Part shown: piece by piece, positions 34,690 to 45,862 of the stretch | How the letters are laid out: each line of letters begins with the position of its first letter | Numbering within the stretch: position 1 is the stretch's first letter | From: Centropus unirufus | Taxonomy: Eukaryota; Chordata; Aves; Cuculiformes; Centropidae | Length of the DNA stretch: 64,000 bases | NCBI GenBank assembly: GCA_013397695.1 | Contig: VYZI01000105.1 | Location: 1,072,735-1,136,734 of the forward strand | Reading direction: 5' to 3' | Position numbers and translations under genes: made by a program | Notes under the pieces: generated by a model | What the model was told of the DNA's origin: nothing | What the model saw: the letters and a program-made list of their open reading frames with translations, nothing else | Databases searched by the model: none

Positions 34690-36666
34690 ATGTCACACCA
34701 TGCCACACCCCTGTCACACTGTGTGACACCCCTGTGACAACTCATCACGCTGTGTCACGCCTGTTTCACCCCTATCACAATGCCGACCCATCATTCCTCT
34801 GTCTCACACATCACATCATGTCACACCTGTCACACCCTGTCACACCTGTCACCCCCTGCCCAGCCCCTGTCATACCCTCTCAGTCCATCACACCCACTGT
34901 CACATTGTGCCACCCCATGCCATCCCAGTCACACCCACCACCTCCCCCTACACCCACCACAGCCTGCCACACCCATGTTTCTACCTGACACCCATGTCAC
35001 ACCGATCACACCCTCTGCCAGACTCCTGTCACACCCCTATCACACTCACCATGACTTTGTGTCGCCCCATGTCTCCCATATCCCATCCCTGTCACACCCA
35101 CTGTCTTAACCCTCACCACTGTCCTGCTGCCCTTGTCACCCCCTGGTATCCCCTACAATTTCCCTGTCACCCCCTGCTTCACACCTCTGTGGAACCCCAT
35201 CAGCCCTCGCCACACTGTTACACATGGTCACAGCCCTGTCACACCCTGTAACTCTGTGTCACCCCCTCCTTCCATCTCAATCACACCCCTGTCACACCAT
35301 ATCACTCCCTGTCCCACCCATGTCACACCCCTGTCACACTCCACCCCATCACACACCTGTCTCACCATGCCACTCGCTGTCCCCATGTCACATCCCCTGC
35401 CAGACCCCTGCCCCATCCCTGTCACACCTTAGGTGACCCATGTCACATGCTGTGTCGCACCATGTCATTCCCTGTCCCCATGTCACACTCCTGTCACACG
35501 CCATGTCACCCCTCTGCCTCATCCCTGTCACACCCCTGTCCCCTCATGTCACACACCTGCCACACTATCACTCCTTGTCCCCCATGTCATGCCCCACCAC
35601 ATTGCCTGTCCCATGTCACATATTTGTCACATCATATCACTCCCTGCTCCCCACGTCACACCCCTGTCACACCCCATCCTCCCATGTCACTCCCTGTTCC
35701 CAATTCCTGCCACCCCCATATCATAATCCCTGTAATACCCTCTGTCCCACCATGTCACACCCCATCACAGCCATGTAACACCTCCATCACAACCATGTCA
35801 CACACTTTGTGCCCATGTCACATCCCCATGCCACACCCACCACACTCCTGCCCCATTCCTGCCACACCCTGTCCCGTGTGTCACACCATATCACTCACTG
35901 TCCCCCAGCACATCACTGTCACACACCCGGTGGTCTCCATGTCACACCCCTGTCACACCCTTTGCCACCCCCTTCCTTATCCCTGTCACACCCCTGCCCT
36001 ATCCCTGCCACATTGCCTGGCCCCCCTCTCCCCAGGTCACTCTCCTGTCACACTGTTACTCCCTGTCCCTCCCTGCCCTAACCCTGTCACACCCCCTGTC
36101 TACCCATGTCACACCCCTGTCACACCCTGTGCCCCTCTGCCCCATCCTTGCCACATCCCCTGATGCCCAGGCACACCCTGTCCCCATGTCATCCCCTCAC
36201 CCCCAATCTCACACCCCATGTCACATTCCCTTCTCTCCCCATGTCACACCCATCTCCCCATGTCACACCCCATGTCACACTCTCTGCCCCCCTGTCACAC
36301 CCATGTCACGCCCCTGTCCCCGTCACACTTGCCTGTTCCCCCAACACCACCCCCCATTTCACACCCCTGCTCCCCATGTCCCACCCCTGCCCCCATGTCA
36401 CATCCCATGTCACATTCCCTCTCTCCCCATCTCACACACCCGTCGCCCCATGTCACACCCATGTCACACCCCTGTCCCAGTGTCACACTGCCTGCCCCCC
36501 CATGTCCCACCCCTGTCCCCATGTCACACCCTACATCACATTCCCTGTCTCCCCATGCCACGCCATGTCACCCCCCTGTCGTCCCGTGTGTCACTCGTGT
36601 CGTCCTTTGTCACACCCCCATCCCCCCATGTCACACCCCCTGTCCCCTCGTGCCCCGCCGTGTCAC
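34690..36666. repeat. Minisatellite B: irregular array based on TGTCACACCC
   Basis: About 2 kb in which decamers such as TGTCACACCC, TGTCACCCCC, TGCCACACCC and linkers (CTG, CATG, ATCCC) recur with irregular spacing, dominated by 'cccatgtcacacccctgtcac'-like text. The strand is strongly C over G throughout. It shares the CACAC and CTGTCCCC words with minisatellite A, suggesting common origin. Open frames of 238 codons (35447-36163), 294 codons (36106-36990) and others in overlapping frames are low-complexity products of the array. The right end merges with the CpG island at about 36,640-36,670. Confidence 0.93.
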
Positions 36667-36678
36667 CGCGCCCCTCAC

Positions 36679-36841
36679 CTGCCGCCGCGCCCCCCAATCA
36701 CCGCGAGGCTGCGCCGTGCCGCCGGCACCCAAACATCACGTGACCGCGCCCGGCCCGCCCTGACCACGTGTTCTCCTTCCTTCGCCCCTCCCTCTGGAGT
36801 CCCCAGCCCGCAGGGGCCTCTGCTTGCAGGGGCCGCCGTGG
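36679..36841 (-). other. Candidate noncoding first exon of a leftward transcript
   Basis: The right limit is a guess (start site just downstream of the ZNF143-type element). The left limit is the CAG/GTGAGG donor, with GT at 36678-36677. Short frames within it (66 codons ending at 36698) close before the donor, so it would be 5' UTR. It is equally possible that the active gene runs rightwards. Confidence 0.3.
36736..36743. promoter_or_regulatory. Palindromic E-box TCACGTGA
   Basis: An eight-base palindrome typical of USF and MiT/TFE sites; a second core CACGTG follows at 36765-36770, 28 bases away. Confidence 0.6.
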
Positions 36842-36860
36842 ACTACAACTCCCAGAAGGC
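36842..36860 (+). promoter_or_regulatory. ZNF143/SBS-type promoter element
   Basis: ACTACAACTCCCAGAAGGC matches the long form of the vertebrate ZNF143 (Staf) binding site, ACTACAAYTCCCAGMATGC, at all but one position. This motif is highly enriched within about 100 bp of transcription starts at CpG-island and bidirectional promoters. Confidence 0.85.
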
Positions 36861-37083
36861 ACAGCGAGGCGGCACCGCCCCCTTTCTCCGACAACCAATC
36901 AACGACAGGGATTTGCCGAGGCCTTCTCCTGTTTCCGCCCACCGCTGCTTAGAGTCAGCCCCGCCCCCGGGCGCCGCTGGGTCCCCGTGAGGACCGCGTC
37001 TGCATTTTTGTGCTCCGCCCTCCCATACTCACCCGCCTCCTCCTGCCTTCTGGCCGTTCCCTCGAGCAATGCTGCTCTAAAAA

Positions 37084-37250
37084 TCCTACAATGGTTTGGG
37101 TTGGAAGGGACCTTAAAGGCCATCCAGTTCCAACCCCTCTGCCATGGGCAGGGACACCTCCCACTGGATCGGGTTGCTCAGCTTTGAACACTTCCAGGGA
37201 TGGGGCGTCCATGGTTTCCCTGGGCAACCCCTGCCTCACCACCCTCACCG
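37084..37250 (-). mobile_element. CR1 LINE 3' fragment abutting the CpG island
   Basis: Starts 'cctacaatggtttgggttgg', contains 'ccatgggcagggacacctcc' and 'cctcaccaccctcaccgg'. It lies directly at the right edge of the promoter island. A short internal deletion joins 'ggttgctcag' to 'ctttgaacacttcc'. Confidence 0.93.
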
Positions 37251-37504
37251 GAAAAAAAAACAACAACCTTACAAGAGTTAAATAATTTCTGCAGTTCCAC
37301 CTTCTTACAACTGCCTTGCCTTAGGATGCTTGACAACAGACCCTCAAAAATAAAGGAGGTTTTAAAACAATCCATGCATTTCTTAAGGCTGAAAATCAGA
37401 CAGCCCAGTGTAAGTCCAAGTTACAGGCAGAAGCGTGATCAGGGAGTTTTTATCAAGACAAGAGGAGCTACAGGCAAAAGACATGGGAAGCATGGTTTCA
37501 CATT
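37251..37504. other. Unique spacer
   Basis: No feature recognised between two same-strand CR1 copies. Confidence 0.5.
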
Positions 37505-37890
37505 TCATAGTCATAGAATCATAGAATGGTTTAGGTTGGAAGAAACCTTAAATATCTTCCAGTTCCAACCCCTATGCCATGGGCAGGGATATCTTCCACT
37601 GGATCAGGGTGCTCAAAGCCTCATCCAGCCTAGCCTTTAATGCCTCCAGGGATAGGACTTCCATGATGTTTCTGGGCAACCCTGTTCCAGTGCCTCACCA
37701 CCCTCACAGTAAAAAAGCTTTTCCTATTTCTCATCTAAATCTCTCCTCTTTCTGTTTAAAAGCATTACCCTTTCTACTAACCCTGTACTCCCTGATAAAG
37801 ACCCTTCCCCATCTCTCTTGTAGCCCCCTTTAAGTATTGGAAGGCTGCTCTAAGGTCTCCCTGGAGACTACTCTTTGCTGAATAAGCCCT
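37505..37890 (-). mobile_element. CR1 LINE fragment (minus strand)
   Basis: Starts 'tcatagtcatagaatcatag', then 'ggtttaggttggaagaaacc' and the full 3' UTR as far as 'gactactctttgctgaataa'. Confidence 0.93.
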
Positions 37891-38332
37891 TGATCCCCCC
37901 TGTCCAGCCTCCTCCAGCCCCTAAGACAGAAAGCCACTTTCATGCCTGCTCCCAGCACCTTTCCCTCTTACCAGCCCTGCCATGCCTGGCCAGCCCTGGT
38001 ACCTTGGATATATATCCTGGATATATACCTGCTATATATCCTTGTGGAAAACCGTGGCCTGAACATCTCAGCTCTCTCCCCTCAGGCATCTAGCCACGGG
38101 CGCCAGTACTGAGCTCCACATTGGGACTGGGGTTGATGCGGTTAAACTTCTAGGGAGTGGGGGCTATAAACATGACAGTAAGTGATAGGTTAACTTTGGC
38201 TTTCATCAGCCAAGAAGCCTTTAGGCTCCAGTACTAAATGACCCAATTCTCTTTTAAGCATTAACCACTAGTCCTGTGGTTACTCCCTCTCTGCTGGAGA
38301 GGTCTCTCTACAAGAAGGAAATTGAGCTCTTA
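37891..38332. other. Unique DNA
   Basis: Contains a short ATAT-rich triplet of related words at 38008-38040 (ggatatatatcc, ggatatatacc, gctatatatcc). Nothing else seen. Confidence 0.5.
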
Positions 38333-38781
38333 GGCCATGTCTAGAGAAGAACAGAGCTGGTGTAGGGTCTGGAGCACAAGTCTTATGATGAGCAGCTGAC
38401 GAAACTGGGGTTGTTTAGCCTGAAGAAAAGGCGGCTGAAGGGAGACCTTAACATTCTCTACAACTACCCAAAAGGAGATTGTAGTGAGGTGGATGTTTAT
38501 CTCTTCTCCCAAGGGACAAATGTTAGAACAAGAGGAAATGGTGTCAACTTGTGCCAAAACAGGTTTAGGTTGGTTATTAAGAAAAATTTCTGCCCCCAAA
38601 GGTTTGTCAAGCATTGGAACTAGCTGCCCAGGGGAGTGGTTGAATCACCATCCCTGGAAGTATTTAAAAGACCTGTAGATGTGTTGCATAAGGACATGGA
38701 TTAGAGGTGAACTTGGCAGTGTTAGGTTTACAGTTGGACTCAATGAATTTGAAGGCCTCTTCCAATCTGTGGGGTTCTGTG
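38333..38781 (+). mobile_element. CR1 LINE fragment, older-type tail
   Basis: Starts 'taggccatgtctagagaaga', includes 'aaactggggttgtttagcctg', 'ctacaactacccaaaaggag' and 'catccctggaagtatttaaa', and ends 'cttccaatctgtggggttctg'. Resembles the copy at 163 rather than the common type. Confidence 0.9.
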
Positions 38782-40144
38782 CTTAACTGGTACTCCTCAT
38801 TACTCATGAGAGCAGCAGAACCTCTTTTAGGACAGCTTTGTGCCCTTTTTGTAGTCATACACCACACACAGGAACAGAAATAAACAATTAAAAATCACCG
38901 ACTCACTTCTGTGGCTGATCAAAACACCATGAATTGCATATCAATACTTGAGGTTCACAAAAAGAATGCTTTGACTGAGCAGTGTGGTGCACAGGGCATA
39001 TGGTCCAACCCACACTATATCTGGGAGTGGTTTGCTTTTTATTTGCAAAGTGGCAGCAGCTTTACATGGTGGTTGGCTTCCCAAAAGGAGTTATAAAGCA
39101 AGGATTTTCTTGATAGGGCCTTTAAACGACAATTCATTTTAACAAGGGGCTGACAAACCAGCTGCCTTTTCAGAAATGTAGTTCTGCACCAGTAGCCCTG
39201 CCAAAAAAAGTTTTAAAAGGCTGAGGGGCCACCTGAGCACCCATAAACTTCAGGATTTTACAGCACCAAACCTCTATCAGAACAGTTTCCTCGATCTTTT
39301 GCTGCATTGGTAAATCATTTATTTGTGTAGACTCTAAAGAAAATCCCTTAGGAAAAGGACTGTAAAAATACATTGATAATGAAATACAGCTGTCTGCTTC
39401 CTGTCTGCAAAATCCTTTGACTACAGTTGCATGTGCGACAGACTCGGTCCTTCTAGGTAGATTCTGGAGGGCAGTTGGAGAAGGATGGAAGGGCAGATTT
39501 ATCTTGCAGGAAACATATATTACAGTTCAAAATGCCGGTGCAAAATTTTCAGTGATTTTCAGTACAAATCATATTTACTTTCAGTGTGAGCCTCATGAAA
39601 GTAAATAAGAAAAGAAATATATATTAACGTGCCAATATAAGACATAGACAAAGTATTCTAAGGGACAGCAATCATAAAAATTGCAGTGAGATAAAACTCC
39701 TATGATTGCTTTAGTTTGCAGTCTGAATCTTGCTGGGTTTGTATTTTGAAGTTGAAGAAATACTGCTTAATCAGTAAGTGTTATTCATACAGTAATAATA
39801 AAACCTTGTGTTCCCGTGGGACATCTTTCTTTTTGCAAACCTTCATATCATGTGCATCAGGACTAGTCCTTGCTGTTATCACGTGTTTATTGATCTGTTC
39901 TAGGTTCTGAAAAGAAGCAAGGGTAGTGTATTATCGTGATGTGGAGATAAGGCCTTTTATGTAAGCAAAGTGTCTTGCATCATCTACGATGACATCTTCT
40001 CTGAATCAAGACCAAAAAAATCACAATTAACAACTTTGATCCATCCCATAGCAATAGCATCTATAAATCTGAAAAATATGCAGTCAATTGTATTGGGACC
40101 AAAAGCCCCAAGAGACAAAGCTTTATTTAAACAGTTTAATCTTA
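38782..40144. other. Unique DNA
   Basis: No gene or repeat recognised; short domain-free open frames only. Confidence 0.5.
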
Positions 40145-40286
40145 TGGAATCAAAGAATGGTTTGGGTTGGGAGAGACCTTAAAGTTCATCCAGTTCTAAC
40201 CCCTTCTGCCATGGGCAGGGACACCTTCCGCTGAATCAGGTTGGTCTAAGCCTTATTCAAGCAGGCCTTGAATGCCTCCAGGGATG
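40145..40286 (-). mobile_element. CR1 LINE 3' end fragment (minus strand)
   Basis: About 140 bases: 'tggaatcaaagaatggtttg', 'ccatgggcagggacaccttc', 'ggccttgaatgcctccaggg'. Confidence 0.93.
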
Positions 40287-42884
40287 GGTAATACATTGGA
40301 AGCAGTGATATTGTTCCTCAGCAAGCAAAACTCGGATAGGTCAGGCCTGCATACCTGGAGGAGCTTTGTGAAGGTATCTCAGGGGGGTTATCAATGTCTT
40401 TCTGCTTTGGAAAACTGCCTTGATTTCTCCGCAAAGATGAAATGGGATGCATCAGAGGATCCACCTGAATATAAATAAACTCAGCAATGATGCTTTCACC
40501 CCTTTCCTGCTGAGATGTTTATCCTGTTCAGTTGGCTGTGTCCTTAGGGGATTTATTCCACTGTTGGGAAGGAGTTTCCTTTTGGCTCCCTGGTTTGTTT
40601 TGTGAATCATCTTAAAACATAACCTTTTAATAGCTATGCCATTTAAGTATTTATAGAAAGGTTATCCTCTTGTCCTTTTGGTTACTTTTTCCTAAGCTGT
40701 GTTGATTTTGTTTTGCTATAATGATACCACCAGGCTTTTCATCAACCTCTATTGCCACTGTAGTTTCTTTATGTCAACTAATGAGTTTCTTTGTTTAAAG
40801 TATGATACATTTGACATATGATAAAGCAAGTCATGTTCTTTTGAAAATGTTACAAAGGATTTTATAGAAAATTATATATATGATTGCAAGATATCTTAGA
40901 GAATATTAAGCAAAATCCCTCTTGCATTGATTTTCAGTCTAAGAAAATAAAAAAAGAACAAACATAACTTTGTGTTACATCCTGTTACACATTTACATGT
41001 AACCCAGTGGGGTTTAATTCCTATTAAATACTAGAGGACCTTTCCACAAAGCAGGAGAACACAAAGAACAGCTTGTATGAAAAGTAAAGGATCGTCATGT
41101 GCATTTCTCAGGTTATATGTTTTGCAATCTGAACATTATTTCTTATGAAATTGAAAATAAAACTAATTTCTCTCCTCTTCTGGATTGGCTGGAAGTGTTG
41201 ATAGGTTCAGAAAAAGAGAGGTAATTAAATAATACATTACAAAAAAGCATCAATGACCGCTTGATTTATTAGTACTCAGTTGCTATGTCACTCCCGATAT
41301 TCATGTAAATGCAGTAGCAAAGCTTTTCTGATACAACTGTAAAGGAAGAATAAAGAGCAACTTACCATTCTAACAGCATGAACGAGAAAGCCTGAGTATT
41401 TATCTGGACCAAGTACAAAAATATTTATCTGGATTTTATAACAATCTAGGAGCTATTTGCTTGAAATAAGCATTTTACCTGTTTAAGAAGTTTCCACTCT
41501 TGCCCCACTCCCAAAATTATTTTCAGAATTTTCTTTCTCCATTTGTTCCAATTTCTTTTCACGTCTCAAAAAGGAATTATTTCCTTTTCCCACCTCTCCA
41601 AATTACTACATCCTTTTCCTATTTTTTCCTGCTATTTTCAGTACTTGAGCTGCGATTATAGCTTTTCTGAAGACTGCTCACCAAAATATAGTTGTTTTTT
41701 CAGCAGTACTTAACTTTTAAATCCTGGATTAATTGGACAATTACACAGTTGAAGGAGTGCTTTTTTCTTTGATAAAAATGGTCTTTTCTAGTCAAATGCC
41801 CTATAAACCAAACTAGTCAACTGCAAGGAGCACAGGAACAAAGATAAGCTGGTCTGAATGCTTCACAAAAATAAGCCTGATTCTTATTTCCCATTTCCAA
41901 AGATCCATGGTGGTGACCTCAGATTCCCTGAAAAAAGTACATCTCGGAGAACTTATCGCAGCATATCTGTATGTTGTTACCTGTGAGCAATTTAATAAAA
42001 AGATATTAGAGCAACAATATAAGGATGCTGGAGAATGCTAGCTAATCCCTTATCAAACTTATTTCAGTCTATTTAAAGTCCAAGAGAGACTTGAATTCCT
42101 AGACCTAGCAGATTCTGACATAGAACAGATGTTTTCATCACATCCCAAGCTGGTGACTATCTAGCAAGTCCTTTATGTCACAAGGAGGAATCGTAAGCCG
42201 TGAAGAGCCCATTCTCAACACTTTGCACGGCATTCCTGCATCAGTTACACCCAGGTGTATCTGCAATAATTACGGATTCTAGTGGCATTATGTCTGGATT
42301 TATCTTAGCATCACTAGATCTGACCCTTCCTTTTCTGGAAACATATTACTGAGTCTGAATTAGGAAAATAAAAACCACTATAAACTTCTTTATATCTAAA
42401 GCAGTGATAAGTCAATCACCTCATCAATAAAGCATGTCTGATACTCTCAGTAATCCTAGTGATCAGCTTTGTTTATGAAAGCTAGAGATATTAAACTGAG
42501 CTCCTCACTGCTCTGAGCCGAGATGACTAGTGACAGTTGAAACTAATGTTGACAGTGCTAAGGGAGCACATGCTGAATGCAACCGATGTAACACAGTGGG
42601 GAAACAACAAGGGCACACCAAGCTGGTGGGGAGGAAAACTTGGTTGGAGCAAATCCCTCATCCCGTTTAAAACTATGAGAAAACTGCACTGATCATTTGC
42701 TGGGTTCAGTAGTGCAGCTGCGGCTGCATCTGTATAATCAAGAGGAAAAACTGACCTATGCAAGTGAACCATGGTATAGGAGTTACAAGTATGAAGGATG
42801 CAAGGAGAGTGTTGCAGAGAGGGAGTTGAGGGAGATTTTAGTTGTCAAAGACTTGATACTGAGTTCTTTCTTTACTATATAAAG
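40287..42884. other. Unique A/T-rich DNA
   Basis: About 2.6 kb with almost no open frames and no repeat or exon that I recognise. Confidence 0.5.
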
Positions 42885-43036
42885 GCATAGAGTCATAAAA
42901 TCATAGAATGGCTTGGGTTGGAAGGGACATTGAAGTTCATCTAATTCCAACCCTCTGCTATGGGCACAGGAGGCTTCTACTGGATCAGGTTGCTCAAAAC
43001 CTCATCCAAACTGGCCCTGAACACCTTCAGGGAAAG
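42885..43036 (-). mobile_element. CR1 LINE 3' end fragment (minus strand)
   Basis: Begins 'catagagtcataaaatcata', then 'ggcttgggttggaagggaca' and 'gatcaggttgctcaaaacctc', ending at an A-rich patch (aaagaaaaaaattaagaaa) at 43033-43062. Confidence 0.93.
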
Positions 43037-43733
43037 AAAAAAATTAAGAAAAAGAAGAAAACAATGGCAAGGGGAGCGGGGAGTGGAATAGAGTGTTGCA
43101 TTAACCATATAAACTTTCTTTTTTGAGAAGTGGAAGCTTTGAAAAGTGGAACAAGAAAAAACAGTCAAGACACATATAAAAATTATGGAGCTCAAATTGA
43201 AGCTAAAATAATTAAAACATTGTGATTTATAAGCACATGGATATGATCAGTATAGTGCCTAAACTAACAGGGTAAGATATGTACCTTACCCAGGGCTTAC
43301 ACTGTTCAAGTACCCTAATGATGTTAACTATGCCCAGTAGTGAAACAGTAAAACTCTGATTGCAATTGAATTCAAATTAATGTATTCAAGAACAGCTGAA
43401 ACATTTTTCTCAAGTATCACTGGAAAATCAAACAAAAGCATAACTGAAAACCTCCTTTTTGTGATGCACTTATGAAACAAGTGAGCACACCACACAAAAG
43501 AAGGAACCCTGAAATACAATTAGGTACATAGGTACCTAGAAAATAAGACAATATTCTGCCTTTAAAATGTGTATTTGTTGTATAATTCTACGAACATTAA
43601 TGTTTGTTTAATTGCCTGACTTTAAGGCTAAACTCCCACTACTGGAATCAAGTCCGTTTGGTTACTGTTAGAGCTGTAGTTATTGTTACTGAATGGTCAA
43701 GAATTATCCTTTCTACCCGTGGTCTCATCCAGT
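43037..43733. other. Unique A/T-rich DNA
   Basis: No recognisable feature apart from the A-rich start. Confidence 0.5.
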
Positions 43734-43796
43734 TCATAAAATCATAGGATGGTTTGGGTTGGAGGGGACCATGAAGATCATCTAGTCCAATAACCC
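43734..43796 (-). mobile_element. Very short CR1 3' terminus (minus strand)
   Basis: About 60 bases only: 'ttcataaaatcataggatgg', 'tttgggttggaggggacc', 'atcatctagtccaa'. An extreme 5' truncation. Confidence 0.88.
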
Positions 43797-45459
43797 TGCA
43801 TCTTGGATATTAAATGAGAAATTAAAAAACATGTAACTTAGGAACTGAAAAAACCTCCCTCAGCATTGCTTCAGATCTGGGTGCCTTTAGCCCATCTCCT
43901 TCTACCAGCACCCATTAGTGAATACCAAAACTTTAAGCACAGGGAAGATGTTTATGACTACCCCACTGCTCTTCAGCTACTCTCATCTCACGGCTTTCCT
44001 GATCATGTTGTGGTCATTGCTGATTCCTTCCTTCAACAATCTCCTCACATTTAAATGTTCATTTATATTTTTCATGTCCACTACTTGCTACATAAAATAC
44101 CACCTTCTTTGTTTTATTTTGGATCTCGTTAGCTTCATTTGAAGATATGAATCCTTGTCCTAGAAGAAACGGAATTGTTACTCCCACCCACTGCTTTCTT
44201 TCTTTAAAAGATTATATATATTGGTCAAGACCAGGTAAGAGGATAATCTTATCCAATCGCTGCTTATTTCATTTAAAAACCTCTTGTAAAAACTTTTTTT
44301 TAGGAATCCAAGAACAATTTCTTTACTGGGTTATTGATAACCACAAGCCATTAAGCCATTTAAAAAATCAAGATATTTTTAAGGCACTATTGGGCAGGAG
44401 TAAAAGCCTTTTACCTTCCTTCATTAAAGTTTCAGTTATTGTTTCTGGTCCAGATGTCAGGTTGATAAGCTTGTAGTACCCTAGATCTCTCCTGGATCCT
44501 CTCCAGTCTTCACATACTAGGGAAACTTTAAGAGAAACATTGCACATTTGTGTTAATAATTCAGATATTTAATTTTTTATTTTCTGTAAACTTTGTGGGT
44601 AAATATATCCAGCGCTGCTACTTTATCTGTGTTTATCCTCTCTTCTTAATCTGTTCCTTCAGTTCAATTCCAGGCAGGTTCTTTGCTGTATACTTCACTC
44701 AAAGAGGCGCTGGGAAGTTTGTCACCCCCATTTCTTTGGGAATAAACAACAGTTCAGAGAAGATGCTTGGGTACTCTGCAGCAACCTTTTTCTCTGCAAG
44801 TGATTCTTGTACACAGTTGCTATCAAGTGGTCTTACAGGCAGGCTTTTCACTCCCGATGTGTTGAGAGGAAAAATTAATATCAGTATTGTTTCCTTTCAT
44901 TGGCTGCTCCTCAGTGTCCTTTGCCCTGCTTCCTTATATTTTTGCTTTTAATCTGCTAGAGGTTATGATTCTCTTTGCTTTTTTTGGATACAGCTTTATG
45001 TTTTTGAAGGATTTCTATTTCTTATTTCTAATAGCAGCCTTTACCCTTCTATTCAACCATACTGCCTTCCTTTTTTCTTTAAACATTTCTAAGAGGAAAA
45101 CAGCAGTACACCAGTGGCATGTTTCCTGCTCAACACCCTTCAGTGCTGTCAACACCTGTAAGGATTTAATTCCTCTAGCTTCCCCTTTTAACTTTTTTTT
45201 AAGAGCTTATTTTTACACCATCCTGCTGCTGAAATTAGGCAAAGCTTTGGTGGAATACTCAGCCCCTGTTACTTCCACAGTGATGTTGGCACAAGGAACA
45301 CTGCAGAAAATGCTGCAGATTGTTGACTTCATGATGAAGTTTTGAACTAAATTTTTGTCTCAGCCCAGGGGTTACATATCTTCTTCTGGGATCAACAACC
45401 AGCTGCTGCTTCAGACTTAGACGTGACCTTTGCTCATTCTCCATGGAGGTAACTGAAGT
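43797..45459. other. T-rich region with overlapping hydrophobic open frames, identity unknown
   Basis: Plus-strand frames of 109, 133 and 152 codons (44147-44476, 44550-44951, 44887-45345) overlap each other and give leucine/phenylalanine-rich peptides because the strand is T-rich. They look like the complement of an A-rich sequence, as in old retroposons, rather than membrane proteins. 'tctctcctggatcctctccag' at about 44486 resembles an inverted CR1-type 3' segment. No confident family. Confidence 0.3.
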
Positions 45460-45862
45460 CATAGAGTCACAGAATTTTTGCGGTTAGAAAAGACCTTTGA
45501 GATCATCCAATACAACCTAAGGCTGCTAAGTTCACCACTAAATGATGTCCCTAATTGCAACGTCTAAAGATCTTTTAAATACCTCCAGGGATGGTAACTC
45601 AACCACTTCCCTGGGCTGCCTCTTCCACTTTTTGAAAACCCTTTCAGTGGAGAAGCATTTCCTAATATCTAATCTAAACCACCCCGGCAGAACATGAGGC
45701 TATTTCTTCTCATCCAATTACTTGTTACTTGGGAGAAGAGACCAAGACCCACCTCACTACAATCTCCTTTCAGATAGTTGTAAAAATAAATAACATCTGC
45801 CCTTCGGGCTTCTTTTTCTCTAAACTGAACACGGCTAGTTCCCTCAACTGCTCCTCCTAAAA
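45460..45862 (-). mobile_element. CR1 LINE fragment (minus strand), older subfamily
   Basis: Starts 'catagagtcacagaattttt', then 'gatcatccaatacaacc', 'cctccagggatggtaactcaa', 'ccctttcagtggagaagc' and 'tgctcctcctaaaat'. Shares its tail type with the copies at 3130, 48524 and 52160. Confidence 0.9.

Larger units (their letters stand above)
36640..37075. promoter_or_regulatory. CpG-island promoter, possibly bidirectional
   Basis: Dense CpG, G/C-rich sequence in an otherwise A/T-rich window. Elements seen: CCAAT at 36694-36698 and 36895-36899; E-box CACGTG at 36737-36742 (inside the palindrome TCACGTGA) and at 36765-36770; a ZNF143/SBS-type element at 36842-36860; GC boxes around 36958-36968 and 'ccgccc' at 36936 and 37015. 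No TATA box. On the minus strand a strong 5' splice site CAG/GTGAGG follows, with the last exon base at 36679. A weaker plus-strand donor-like 'ccccGTGAGG' lies at 36987. An ATG on the minus strand overlaps the first E-box region but its frame closes after 12 codons, so any minus first exon would be mostly 5' UTR. I cannot identify the gene. Confidence 0.75.

Noticed and set aside
33987..34988. 333-codon open frame as a protein-coding gene
   Set aside because: It lies in the minisatellite, the peptide is monotonous, other frames and the opposite strand are open too, and there is no splice or start context.
34110..36666. CRISPR-like array
   Set aside because: Repeats are degenerate, contiguous and irregular, without unique spacers of constant length, and the genome is a bird's.
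36106..36990. 294-codon open frame spanning array and CpG island
   Set aside because: Low-complexity S/H/P/T-rich translation of the TGTCACACCC array followed by promoter sequence; no domain.
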